A DNA stretch of 64,000 nucleotides. Source: Pectinophora gossypiella. Taxonomy: Eukaryota; Arthropoda; Insecta; Lepidoptera; Gelechiidae. Below are positions 32,263 to 43,800 of the stretch, in pieces. Below the pieces are notes generated by a model. The model was not told the origin of the DNA. It saw nothing but the letters and a program-made list of their open reading frames with translations, and searched no databases. The position numbers and the translations under genes were made by a program. Location of the stretch: positions 186,001 to 250,000 of the forward strand of contig NW_026063257.1 of assembly GCF_024362695.1 (NCBI RefSeq). Reading direction: 5' to 3'. Numbering within the stretch: position 1 is the stretch's first letter; each line of letters opens with the position of its first letter.

Positions 32263-35200
32263 CTATTCCGTATCAGAATTGTTTTCACTGTTGTTGTCAC
32301 CTCCTACAGTGGCATCATCGAAGGTAAGAGATTGATAAAATGCATGATAGTGGGCAGGTATGGCTTCCGAATTGCACAAACTGATCAAATCATTATATAG
32401 AGCTTTACTTATAGAAATCGGTCCATTATATGCTGGCTTTAACTCGATTTGAGCATCAGTAGTTGTGGCTGTTCGTCGGCGTCTAATCGTTCTAGATACA
32501 TTTATTATATGCAATTTGGAATATGCTTTTTCAAAATCATATTTAAAATATAAGATATTTGGGTGAGTATGAGAGGTGCGAACCTCCATAATTTTTGACC
32601 ATTGTATTTTTTGTCCACTTTCGTCTTTTGTCCAGTTACTTCCCATATCTGTTACTAATTCTTTAATATTGTAAAAATCAGACTGATCCATTTCTTTTAC
32701 TTCATATTTAGGAGAAGTTATTTTTGCATTTATGATGATTCCATACATCTGCTCAGGGGTGTAGACAACCCTGTGTTTCAAAGCAGTTTCAATAGTAGAA
32801 TGCATCGAATCTCCCTCAGATTGGCTATGGCCAGTAACGAAAAAGCGATGTGTGATAGTAATTTCTAGTTTTTTTGCAATATATATATGTACATTGCAAA
32901 AATAAATCTGTTTTTATTCTGCCCTCCGCAGCCGTCAGAATAAAACGATATCTCTTTTATTCCTTTCTTGTGTTCATTTTGGATAAACTGCAATAAACAA
33001 CTCCCAATTTCAGTTGAACCTCTCTTCGCTATTTGATAGTGCCACACGTAGCAGTAGCCTTGTGAACGGGAAGCATCATAAACCGTAAAATTATATATGG
33101 GATATTTCCGTTTATAATGAAATATTCCAACAGGTGACTGGGGAATAGTCAACACCTTTTCCAGATCAAATACTGCGACAGTCGCGTTGGTGTTGTGAAA
33201 AGATTCCTTTTCTTCTCTTTTTAACTGTCGCACCTTTTCTTTTGCTTCAATATGTTTGTCGTATTTTTCTTTTAATTCTTCCTGTCGAGGAACGTCAGCT
33301 TCTTGATACAACGTGCAAGTGGAGCCCTGATATTTTTTCGGCTTGAAAAAAGACAAATTGAATTGAGTATTGAATATCGTTTCATAATGGCGCTTGCTCG
33401 CCATTTCACAGTTTAAATTCTGTTCTTTAAACCAAAGTTGGTACAGCTGGTACATCTTCGAAATATTTAAAAGTTCTGATAAAAAACTCCTACTAGTGTC
33501 TTTTCTGACGTAGTGTGACTCTTTTTTTGGAAATAGATTGATATGTTGTACGATACTTTGCTCTGTTGGAATACTCATTTTTCTTGGTCTATTAATATGT
33601 TTTCCTCTTTTGTCTGTCAACATCTCTTGACTTTGATCTTTTTCAAGCGCTGTATAAATTGTTTGGTTAGATATACTCAAGGTATTTACAAAGAAAAATC
33701 GACATACTTGAATTTTTGTATTGTCGATCCGAAAGAAGTATTTAATGGTTTGTGTGCGATTATTTTTACGCTCAATTTTCATACGTTTAATAGTTTCCGT
33801 TTCGGTATGTCGTAAAATGAAGTCCCATTGACGTTCATGATCTCCCAGTTTATAGTAAGACTCCAAAATAGCTTGTCTCTGATCTCCAGAAAACTTTTCC
33901 CCACATTTTTTCTTGCAGTTACACTCTGGGCCTAAAGTTTTTTCTTTGCGTTCCTTTTTTGACCTGCAACCTATGTACGCCTGTCCAGAATTTTTTAGTC
34001 TTTTCGCTTTATTGTCTTGCCATTCGCTTTCATCTCTAGGACGTTTCCTAGTTTTTTTTATCGTTAATGTGGGAGTCGGCTCCTCCTGCTGATTTTTTTC
34101 AGAGTCTGATGTTAGTGTTGGTGAATTAGATTGCTCTTGAGTTTCAAGCTCACTTGCAATATTATCATCAGAACCATCAATCACTTGAATAACAAAAACG
34201 TAATCATCATTGTCTATATTGTTTTCATTTGATTGCAAGGTTTCAAAGTTTTGGTCCAGTTCTGGGTTAGCTGCTTCTAAAGATAGAAGTACGCTTTCTT
34301 TTTGTTTTGACAGATCCGGTGTTACTAGGTTAGCTTCTAGATTTAAATATGGTGATCTACTTTTATTTACCAAGTCCAGTTCTTCGTTTTCAGATTCAAT
34401 TCCAGTTTTATTAGGCATAATGTTAACTTCATTAAACATAATACATTTCTTTTGATTCAAGTCTATATGGGTATCTTCTTCTAAAAGTAGAGGCTCACTT
34501 CCATTTTTATAAGTCATGTCCGGTGTTACTAGGTTAGCGTCCAGATTAGAATGCTGTGATTCACTTCTTTTATTTATCAGGTCCGATTCTACATAGTTAA
34601 CTTCTTCTTGCAACTTTGGTCCATTTACATTAGTTATAACGCCTGAACATTTTCTATTCTTTTCCTCGGTAAATTCCAATATGTCAGATTCATTGGCATT
34701 TTTATTAAATGATTGTGACAAGGTGAGACTATCGTGAGGATTGTCTGATGGTTGATTTTCTGCTGGCCAAGGATCGTCATCATCCCATGGAGAAATCTCA
34801 AGTAACACATTATATGTCCGTACAATAGCGGCTGAATTCAATATACGATTATCAGAAGAGCTGTCTAAGTCAGAATTGTCTAAATCACGTTTGCTGGATG
34901 TGATATTGACATTCATTATTGGTATTTGATCTTTAGAAATTTGCATCTCCTGGCTATTTATAATACTTGGAGTAATATTTGTGTCTTGTTGGTCTTCGTT
35001 ACATACAGTAGTAACTTGATTTGTTTTATCGACATTTTGTATGTACCCTATGTCTGCAATTAAGGTTTCTCTTTGGGCCAGGTCTAGGTTACTATCAATA
35101 TCAGTGTTTCGTCTAGGTGGAGATTTTAACGTTATGTCAACGAGGTTAGGGAACTGGAGAGCTTTTTTTGAATTTGGAAGAATACTCTGGCGAATAGTTC

Positions 35201-35443
35201 GTTTTGGGGCACTTCGGTGAGTTTTGTATAAATAGCTTTTTCCAGATTGGCTCAGTCTTGGGGAGAATTTCTTAAGCTGCTCAGGTGTGCTTGGATAACT
35301 TTTGGAAATAAATATTTCAGACTTTGAAGCTACAAAATCAGTGTCGCTTGTAAACATTGTTGAAAAAGAAACTAGTGACGGTGTCTTAGATAAATTGTTT
35401 GTCATTTCTTCTACAAACTCGGTATCCAAACTTGAACAACTGC

Positions 35444-35822
35444 TTTTTTTTTTTTTTTTTTTTTTGACGTGACTTATTGTAGATTTGCCGCAGATGGCAT
35501 TAACTACTTGGCCGGACAAATGGGGAGCGCTGAAGGCTCTCACCCGGTACAACGTTTAAGACAACAGGCCTGAGGGTGCCCAGTTGGGCGCGAACCTCGG
35601 CTCAGGGCGTCGTCTGAGAGGAAAAATATTTGAAAGAATTAATCGACCCTAGTGGGTCGATAGCGATAAGCGCTGAATGAGGGAAATCGTCGACCACGCC
35701 GGCGGGGTCGGTATCGGGGTCCTGAAGTGTTTGGTGTCGCGAGCTGATTGGCTGCCTCTATGGCTAGAGTAATCGGGTCGTCGGGATCGTATATTACGTC
35801 CTTCGGACGCCGATACTTTTCA
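35444..35822 (-). mobile_element. poly(A) retroposon in exon 5 with 12-bp target-site duplication
   Basis: TTGAACAACTGC occurs at 35432-35443 and again at 35823-35834, flanking 379 bp that ends on the minus strand in a run of about 22 A. Removing the insert and one duplication copy restores a continuous exon-5 frame. The insert carries the end of an ORF (DDPITLAIEAANQLATPN... to a stop at 35639) and a 3' UTR with TCTACAATAAGTCACGTC before the A run, so it is a 5'-truncated LINE or LINE-derived copy. The host frame hits TAA about eight codons inside the insert. Confidence 0.88.
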
Positions 35823-36060
35823 TTGAACAACTGCCGAATAACGAAGTTTGTCGTCGTTCTGGACTTGGTAGATATTCGGATTCATCTGGAGAAAAGTCTT
35901 CTTCGTTTTTACTTTCATCCTCATAAACCCTGTGCTTGAGGTCTAGAACAAAAGAAAAAAAATATATATCTAAGTAATAACATTATTATTGCCTATAAAA
36001 TATACAAATTTAAAATTACATTATAATAATAACAATAATAGTATCCGATGATCTACTAAC

Positions 36061-36162
36061 CTCGTAAATTATAAGTATGTGCACTTTTAGAACTGGTGGA
36101 GACTATTTTTACCGTGTCTTTTTTTTTAACATCAAGTTCGTTTTTTTCATTTTTGTCATTTT
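36061..36162 (-). CDS. exon 4 of the spliced gene
   Basis: 102 nt. Acceptor TTTGTTTTACAG, donor CGAG|GTTAGT. Encodes a Lys/Asn-rich stretch ending STSSKSAHTYNLR. Confidence 0.75.
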
Positions 36163-36405
36163 CTGTAAAACAAAAATAGATTTGTTAACGGTAGTACCAA
36201 GGTAGTCCTGTATAATTCCTTACGTATTTTTTATATTTTAATATTATAAATGAACTTTCGCATCCCAACGAAATACTAAGCTGATTTTAATGAAATATGA
36301 TACAAAGATAGTCTATAGCCTGACAAAAAACATAGGTTACAATTTATCCCAATATTCCCAGGGGAACAGGAACCTCGCGGATGACACAATCAACTAGGTA
36401 ATTAC

Positions 36406-36498
36406 CTGTGTTTTTTATATTTTCTGGCCGGGAACTGTTGAAGTTGCTTATAATTTTAGTAAAATGGTTTTCATTTATTGATTTATTACATTTATTTT
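36406..36498 (-). CDS. exon 3 of the spliced gene
   Basis: 93 nt. Acceptor TTGTTTCCAG, donor ACAG|GTAATT. It appears paralogous to exon 2 (FNSSRPEN versus FNSSWPEA) with the same phase, suggesting exon duplication. Confidence 0.72.
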
Positions 36499-36614
36499 CT
36501 GGAAACAATAATAATAAAAATACATTAATATTAAATAATGCGCGTACAGCGTAGTATTATAGTGTGTACGCATTAATAAAATATTTCAATTAAAACAGAT
36601 AGATTGATCGTTAC

Positions 36615-36704
36615 CTTTTAACTGACTTGCTTCAGGCCAGGAACTATTAAAACCGGTAGTAGCATCAGGGGTATCTTCAGTCATTTCTTTATCAATCTCT
36701 TCAT
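36615..36704 (-). CDS. exon 2 of the spliced gene
   Basis: 90 nt. Acceptor TTGTCTTCACAG, donor AAAG|GTAACG. Acidic (DEEIDKEMTEDTPD), with an N-SSWPEAS motif that recurs in exon 3 as N-SSRPEN. Confidence 0.75.
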
Positions 36705-36869
36705 CTGTGAAGACAATTATTTAATAAGTAATCTGGTACAGTAAGTATTACATAAATATCAGTTTTTATTATTTATGTAGGTGTCTATTTAATGTTTAAA
36801 TGATAACTATAAAAGTCAAATACAGATTAAATAAAAAACAATTTATTTTCGATATACCTACATACTATT

Positions 36870-37215
36870 AGCTTTATGGCTAAGTACACACAGAGCTTCC
36901 TCCTATTATTAAAAATACGTAAGTTTTGGGTTCGATTCCCAGTGGGTTCATGTCGATCAAAATTTCACTTTGTGAAGCCTCACATACTTTGGTTAGACCA
37001 TAGCTGGCTGGAATCACCTACTGATTGATTGTTCGAAAAATAAGATGATTTCTTGCTTCGGCAGGCACGTTAAGCCGTTGGTCCAGTGCTATTATCCCAA
37101 ACACCGCCCCGCAGTGGAGCAGACTAGTGGAGCTCCATACCCCCTCCGGTTGATTGAGGGGAGGCATGGGCAGGGCAGCAGTGGGGCGTATATAGGCTAT
37201 TTATGATATACATAA
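36870..37215 (+). mobile_element. tRNA-derived SINE in intron 1
   Basis: It has an A-box-like TGGCTAAGTACA at 36877 and a perfect B box GGTTCGATTCC at 36929-36939. A body with GCAGGCACGTTAAGCCGTTG and the conserved tail CCATACCCCCTCCGGTTGAT follows. The box order and about 50-bp spacing fit an internal Pol III promoter. It is older than the 31.8-kb copy judging by divergence. Confidence 0.7.
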
Positions 37216-37393
37216 GTTTTCAGCAGCGTTTCCTAATTATAGTAGAAAAAAGAAGCGGCACAATGACTAGGAAAACAATTCCTATAGGTATGGTAAATTA
37301 CCAATATAAGTATCTACCTAACAGATGAACACGTCTACGCAATCTTTCAGTAAGGAATTGAGGAAACAAGAAAGAAGATAAATAGGTACTTAC

Positions 37394-37445
37394 CGGTCAA
37401 AAATATATTTTTAAACCGACGACTTTTTAGATTATTTTTACTCAT
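37394..37445 (-). CDS. exon 1 of the spliced gene
   Basis: ATG at 37445, 17 codons plus one base, donor G|GTAAGT at 37393. The leader is basic (NLKSRRFKNIF). Confidence 0.75.
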
Positions 37446-37727
37446 TTTTCTTTGTCAATTGTTATATTATGACTTCACTGAATAATAATATTAACTTCAA
37501 CTCACAAGGTCACATATAGTTCACTTAGTTTGTGTGAAATACCTATGCACTCCAAAAAACCACGCACTCTCACGCACGTTTTGTGCAATACTAATAAAAT
37601 AAAACAAACAAAATTGACACGGGGCGAGGACGAGCAAATAACCGATATCGTTGCGTTACTTTCTATCCCAACATTTTATTATGCAATAGAAAAAGACAAC
37701 ACTAATTTATTATCCTTTGGTACGCAT
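37446..37727 (-). promoter_or_regulatory. upstream region of the spliced gene
   Basis: About 280 bp between the ATG and the gypsy-A LTR. I see no defined core promoter. Gypsy-A has separated it from whatever lay further upstream (now right of 53232). Confidence 0.3.
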
Positions 37728-37888
37728 TGTAGTGTTTGTGCATATCTATGTCTCGAGTTCACGGGTAGCGGGGAGGCAGTCACGTGAGAGCTGTGAGCGT
37801 GTGCGGACGTACTTACCTGGCTACTGGTGATATAACGAGCCGATACATAATACCTACTTTGGAGTGCCTGTAGTAAGTGAGTACTACA
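37728..37888 (+). repeat. 5' LTR of gypsy-A
   Basis: 161 bp, TGTAGTGTTTG...GTGAGTACTACA. No difference from the 3' copy was found on reading both. Confidence 0.92.
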
Positions 37889-37906
37889 TTTGGCGACGAG
37901 ATAAAA
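37889..37906 (+). promoter_or_regulatory. gypsy-A primer-binding site
   Basis: TTTGGCGACGAGATAAAA directly after the LTR. TGGCGACGAG-type sites are common in Ty3/gypsy elements. The tRNA is not assigned. Confidence 0.65.
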
Positions 37907-38067
37907 GGTCAGTGCAAAATAATTGTTTTGCTCGTTGTTGCTCAAATTATACTAACTTATAGTTGTTGGCAAATAAATTCAAGTCGTTTGCAAGGGGTGG
38001 AAGTTAAAGTTTATGTACTTGTCACTGTTACTTAACTAATAATAATGATTCGATAAGTCTCGGTTAA

Positions 38068-39978
38068 CCCACTTGCTCCTACTGTGTCGTATACGATACA
38101 GTAACTAAATAAAAATAATAAAAAAATATGAGGGTATTTACAAAAAAACTTGACTTAGCGATTTGCTTACCAGACCATTGTTAGTCATTACAAAGTAATA
38201 AACGTGGCCTGCAGTTTATTTCTTTTGTGTAATATATTATTCAAATTAGTGATTTTAGAAATGAATAAAACAAGGTAAGTTTACATTGTGATATTACTAT
38301 TCTATTTATCTGAATGACAAAGTTACCGATTATTGGGTTTAGAAACACTTCAAAATTACAAAAAGAAAGGTTATGTTCGTTTATTTTCTTAGAATATTTT
38401 GCATTTGTTTCCACCGTTCCGTAAAAGAGACGGTAGGACAATGTGCTACTGTGGAGTGGTGCTTATATATTTGTTTTGTTTTTGTTTTAGGAAGTATAAA
38501 AAACCGCTGACTTTGAACGATATTATAGTAGAATTGGAGCAAAACGATGAGGAGGAAGTTCCTGATTCCATCATCATCATGCCACCTGAAAATTGCAATG
38601 CTGAAGTTACTGACGAAGATTCTGGCGATGAAGACGTAGTTTTACTTCAAAATCTTCCCGGGTGGCAACTCCGAGCACCTGCTGAAATTCAGCGTGAGGA
38701 CTCCTCCGATTATAGTGATAATGACGATTTGCCTTTGTCAGAACTTGCCAAAAGACAACGCGCCGAACCAATTCCATCTCTTCAAATTTTGGGTAGGAGC
38801 AACTCGTCTCGGTTACGTTATCTGGTTCCAGGCATATCAAGGACAGAAAGGAAATGTTGAAAATAAATACATATAAAAGTTTAGGGTGGGTGCTAGTGTG
38901 GTATTGCAGTCTGCGGACGAGCTGAAGAAAATTGACTCAGAAGTTCCTTTTCATCTTTTTTTTGACAATTTCTTCACGTCCATACCACTTCTTGATGAAC
39001 TTCGACAGCGTGGTCTAAAAGCTACAGGAACAGTTCGAGAGAATAGGTTGTCTAAATGTCCTTTGCCCCCAAACAAGGTGTTGCAAAAAACTGAGCGTGG
39101 TACATATAAATATAAATCCACAAGAGCTGAAAACATTGTAGTGTGCAAATGGAATGATAACAGTGTTGTCACTGTAGCCTCAAATGCGGTAAAAGTATTG
39201 CCTGTCAATAAAGTGAAACGCTTTTCTCAGCAACAAAAAAAGTACATATCAGTAGACCAACCAGCTCTAATAAAGGCTTATAATGAAAATATGGGCGGTG
39301 TTGACCGTTCAGATCAGAACATCGGGCTGTACAGAACTAGTATTCGTGGAAAAAAATGGTACTTTTCGCTTATCAGTCACTGTCTGGGCATGGCTACACA
39401 TAACGCTTGGCAGTTATACAAGCAAAATGGAGGAATGTTGGATCATTTGAAATTTCGGAGGAATATTACTGTAAGTCTCCTTGAGATAAACAAAAAACCT
39501 GACAGCCATAGGGGTGGGCGACCATCACAAAGTATCGCTGGGGTATTACAATATAACCACAATGGTCATTTAGTGAAATACAGGGAGGAGCGGCTGCGGT
39601 GTGGCTTCTGCCACAAGAGTGCCAATTTTTTTTGTATGAAATGTAACGTAACATTACATCCAAAAAATTGTTTTGAAGGTTATCACACCCCTAATAAGTA
39701 ATATTTTTAAATGAAAATTAAATATAACCTTTTGTAGTACTGGATGTGCATTTTATTATTGAATTATTTATTCATCACAATATCTAAGAAAATCGACGTA
39801 GTCGAAGATTATGGTAATACATTTTCCTACTGTGTCTTTTACGACACGGCATTTTCCGGCTTTTCTGGAAAAGAAATATTTTTTTTCAATTTTTTTACTT
39901 GTTTCTTATCGTTACAGCAACACGTATTCTAAATTTCACACAGATCGTACGAAAAAAGTTAATTCAGGAGTAAGTGGG
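38068..39978 (+). mobile_element. piggyBac element, internally deleted
   Basis: Flanked by TTAA at 38064-38067 and 39979-39982. Its ends are inverted: CCCACTTGCTCCT on the left, CCCACTTACTCCT as the reverse complement on the right. Subterminal ACTGTGTCGTATACGA / ACTGTGTCTTTTACGA blocks are also shared. It carries a broken transposase gene and lies in the gypsy-A leader. Confidence 0.9.
38261..39701 (+). pseudogene. piggyBac-type transposase, spliced and deleted
   Basis: Exon 1 is 38261-38274 (ATG, five codons) with donor GTAAGT. The acceptor TTTGTTTTAG ends at 38490. The joined frame continues through an acidic N-terminus (EQNDEEEVPD, LPLSELAKRQ). At about 38800-38850 an internal deletion and frameshift remove most of the central domain including the first catalytic Asp, jumping to YQGQKGN. 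Then follow GASVVLQ, LFFDNFFTS (second Asp), GGVDRSDQN (third Asp) and a C-terminal Cys-rich domain (CGFCHKSANFFCMKC). It lacks activity but retains both DNA ends and might be moved in trans. Confidence 0.88.
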
Positions 39979-39982
39979 TTAA

Positions 39983-40390
39983 TATGGAAGTAATAAAAAC
40001 TTTACTACGTCGATAAAAAATAAAAAGGGAAATGATTTGCACAACATAACCTCAATTAATTTGTTAATGTTTATGAATGAGTTGCAAAGTACAAAAAGTA
40101 CCTTTGATAACGTACTTATTAAATTATACAGAAAATTAGAATATCAAGTTTACTAAATAATATGTTTAAAATAAAATAAAAATACGGAAATAGGTATGTA
40201 CTGTACTTTAGAAGTTCTTTATTTCAGAAATTTATTTAGTTAGGTACCTAGATTGGTATCACAGTGCCTACATGGTAAGTCAACATTACTGTGAAACTGT
40301 TTAATGTATTTCAATTTTTATTTATTTAGTTTTTAGTTTATGATTGCATAAATTTTTATGTTAGCAGTACCTATGGTACAATTCGATTGA
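39983..40390 (+). other. gypsy-A leader, unique part
   Basis: AT-rich with no ORF. It continues the leader interrupted at 38063. Confidence 0.5.
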
Positions 40391-40690
40391 AGCAGTATGG
40401 GCTTTCATGAAATTGTAAACCATGCGTTTATTTTATGTCTAAAGCAGTATGGGCTTTCATGAAATTGTAAACCATGCGTTTATGTTGTGTCAAAAGCAGT
40501 ATGGGCTTTCATGAAATTGTAAACCATGCGTTTATGTTGTGTCAAAAGCAGTATGGGCTTTCATGAAATTGTAAACCATGCGTTTATGTTGTATCAAAAG
40601 CAGTATGGGCTTTCATGAAATTGTAAACCATGCGTTTATGTTGTGTCAAAAGCAGTATGGGCTTTCATGAAATTGTAAACCATGCGTATA
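40391..40690 (+). repeat. 52-bp tandem repeat, 6 units, in gypsy-A leader
   Basis: AGCAGTATGGGCTTTCATGA starts at 40391, 40443, 40495, 40547, 40599 and 40651, an exact 52-bp period with very few substitutions. It is followed by a short A run. It lies about 135 bp before the gag start. Confidence 0.95.
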
Positions 40691-40825
40691 CAAAAAAAAA
40701 AAAGATTAGGCCGCTTGAGCCTACACCTATAATGTATGAATGCACCAGGTGTGAGTACTGAGTAAATTCGGTGTCCCCACAGCCAGTGTTTTGTTTTCTT
40801 TCAGGTTGCCACAATTAGTCTAAAC

Positions 40826-43800
40826 ATGGCGGGTCTACTTCCACCTCCGGAAAAGCTCGACCTCGATGGGGATAATGGCACAATTGCCATGCGTTGGGAA
40901 CGATGGAAGAGGGTGTTCAATATTTATATTGATGCTACGGAAATCAAAGGCGCTGAGAAAAAAAGAGCGACATTGTTACTCTTAGGTGGACCTGATTTGC
41001 AAGAGATTATTTATAATCTACCTGGAGCTTACGTTGTCACTCCTGCAGAAGGTGAAGATGTTTTTAAAACGTCTATTGAAAAACTGGATGGATACTTTCT
41101 CCCAAAGGAAAACAAAATTTATGAAAGACACTTATTTCGCCAGATAAAACAAGAGGAAGGAGAGAAGTTTGAAAAGTTTGTTATTAGACTTAGAAACCAA
41201 GCATCAAAGTGTAAATTCACAAATACAGATGAATTCCTAATCGACCAAATCGTTGAAAAATGTTCGTCATCAGAACTTCGGAAAAAGATACTTACTCTGG
41301 GAAATGATGTTACACTCGATAAAATTATAAACGAAGCTAATACTCTAGAAGCGGTAGAACATCAATTGGAAGGATATGGATTTAATAAGAATGTGGCAAC
41401 CACCAGTGCTGATGTTAATGCCATTGGTAGTCATCCAGCTAAACCAGGCCCAAGTAAAACAGGAAACCGTAAATGTGGCAGGTGTGGCTACGCGGCGCAT
41501 AGTCTACCCAATCAAGAATGTCCTGCGAAAAAGAAAAAATGTCATGCGTGTGGTAAATTAGGACATTTCATTGCGTTATGCAGATCAAGACCACAAAAAC
41601 GGAAAATGGATAATAAACTGAATGATGACACAAAAAACAAAAGGATTAGGAACGGGAAAGAAACAAACTGCATTGATAATGGTAATTTACCGGAAGATGT
41701 ACAATACGTATTTAACATGAATGATGACTCTACGATTGAATGTATAATAGGAGGGATTAAAGTAAATATGTTGATCGATTCGGGGTGCAAGCTAAATCTC
41801 ATTACTGACAAGACTTGGAAAACTTTGAAACAGAAGAGAGTGATGGTGACCAATCAAGTTAAAGGGTCAAACAAAACCCTGTACCCTTATGGAAGTAAAA
41901 CACCCTTGGACGTGAAAGGTACATTTGAAACCATCATTGGAACGAATGGGAAATCTGTGCAAGCTGTGGTGTATGTAATTAACGATGGATCGAGAGATTT
42001 ATTGGGAAAGGAAACTGCCATGAGTTTGGGAGTGTTAAAATTAGGTGTTGGAGTTAATGAAGTGTCACAAACACACCAACCGTTCCCGAAATTTAAGGAT
42101 GTACTCGTTGAAATACCCATTGATGATACCTGCAAATCTGTGTCACAGCCTTATCGAAGAATACCAATTCCGATCGAAAAAAAAGTCGAACGCAAAATAC
42201 AGGAATTACTCGACGCAGATATAATTGAAGAAGTACATGGACCTTCCAAGTGGATTTCACCTGTGGTACCTATACTTAAAGATAATGACGATTTACGACT
42301 ATGTATAGACATGAGGCGTGCTAATTCAGCTATATTGAGGGAAAACCACCCCCTGCCGTGCATGGATAATCTGTTGCCCAAGATCAAGAAAGCCCAATAC
42401 TTTTCAAAATTAGATATAAAGAACGCATTCCACCAGGTGGAAATACATCCCAACTCCAGGCACCTAACGACTTTCATCACTTCCAAAGGCCTATACCGAT
42501 ACAAACGACTGATGTTTGGGATCACTTGCGCACCGGAACTTTTTCAAAAGATATTGGAGCGAATGTTGGCCGGCTTAGACGGAGTTATGAACTTCATCGA
42601 TGATATCTTGGTTTATGGGGAAAACGAGCAACAACACAATGAACGATTGGCAAAAGTTTTACAGACCCTAAAAGAAAACAACGTGTTACTGAACGAAGCT
42701 AAGTGTGTATACAAAGTACAAACAATTAATTTTCTCGGACATGAGTTGACACCAAATGGAGCAAAACCGCTGAAAAAATATATAACCAGCATTGCCGAGT
42801 TTCGCGCCCCCAAAACGTTAGAAGAACTTCAAAGCTTCTTAGGTTTAGTCAATTATATTAACAAATGGCTACCTAATCTCGCAACTATGACTGAACCATT
42901 AAAGATGTTGTTGAGACTTAAGAAGGCAAAAAAGGCAAGCATAGAGGACTTATGGACAGATGACCAAGACAAAGCATTTCGTCAGTTAAAGCAGGCGCTA
43001 TCTACTATTAAGAGTTTGGGGTATTACGACGCAGATGACGAAACAAAAGTAATTGCGGATGCAAGTCCAGTAGGTTTGGGGGCCATATTGATACAAACCG
43101 ATAGTAGAGGGCCAAGAATAATTGCTTTTGGTAATCGAACACTGTCGAAGCTTGAAAGAAAATACAGCCAGACAGAGAAAGAGGCGCTTGCGCTGGTATG
43201 GGCTGTAGAGCACTTCAGCATGTTTTTGTTTGGCAAGAAATTTGACCTCATCACGGACCATAAACCTTTGGAATTTCTATTCGGGCCAAAGTCAAAACCA
43301 TGTGCGCGTGTGGAGCGATGGGTTCTGCGTCTACAGAGTTATCAGTTTAACATCAAATATAAACCAGGAAAAGTCAACATCGCCGACCCACTGTCTCGAC
43401 TTTGCACATATTCAGAAATTCCTTCAGGCACTATTGAAGATTACGTCCATAACATAGTGGAACAGGCTCGCCCTTGTGCGGTATCTATGCGAGCTATCAT
43501 CGAAGCCTCCGAAAATGATCCTGAAATTAAAAAAGTTAAAAGAGGGATTTATAATAAGGACTGGGATGCATCTGTAAAGGAATTTAAGATTTTTGAACAG
43601 GAGCTTTGTTTCTATGACAATATTTTGTTAAGAGGCAGTCGTATAGTCGTACCTAAAGTATTGAGAAAGAGTGTCTTGGATGCAGCTCATGAAGGCCACC
43701 CAGGGATAGTGGCCATGAAAAGTCGCTTGATATCTAAAGTCTGGTGGCCACGCATAGACAAGGATGCTGAAACAATAGTAAAACAATGCAAAGGATGCAC

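Larger units (their letters stand above)
32263..37445 (-). pseudogene. five-exon gene: cysteine-cluster / RNase-H-fold-like protein, disrupted
   Basis: I assembled exons 37445-37394, 36704-36615, 36498-36406, 36162-36061 and 35942-32263. All four introns are GT-AG and interrupt a codon after its first base, and the frame is continuous across them. The N-terminus is acidic and low in complexity. A repeated NL(D/E)ANLVTPD segment lies at about 34.3-34.55 kb. A cysteine cluster (CNCKKKCGEKFSG, about 33.9 kb) follows, then FNLSFFKPKKYQ, VAVFDLEKVLTIP, YCYVWHYQIAKRGSTEIG and FYSDGCGGQNKN. After the break come FFVTGHSQSEGDS and a C-terminal domain. The spaced acidic residues resemble a DDE/RNase H fold. 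I know the family from many insect genomes but not its name. Two lesions break it: a retroposon in exon 5 and a one-base shift in an A7 run at about 32864. Confidence 0.8.

Noticed and set aside
35443..35552. Poly-lysine N-terminus of the 895-codon frame starting near 35552
   Set aside because: It is the poly(A) tail of the retroposon read through by chance; the native exon 5 starts at 35942.
40391..40690. 52-bp periodic repeats as CRISPR-like
   Set aside because: Units are contiguous and near-identical without variable spacers; they lie in a retrotransposon leader.
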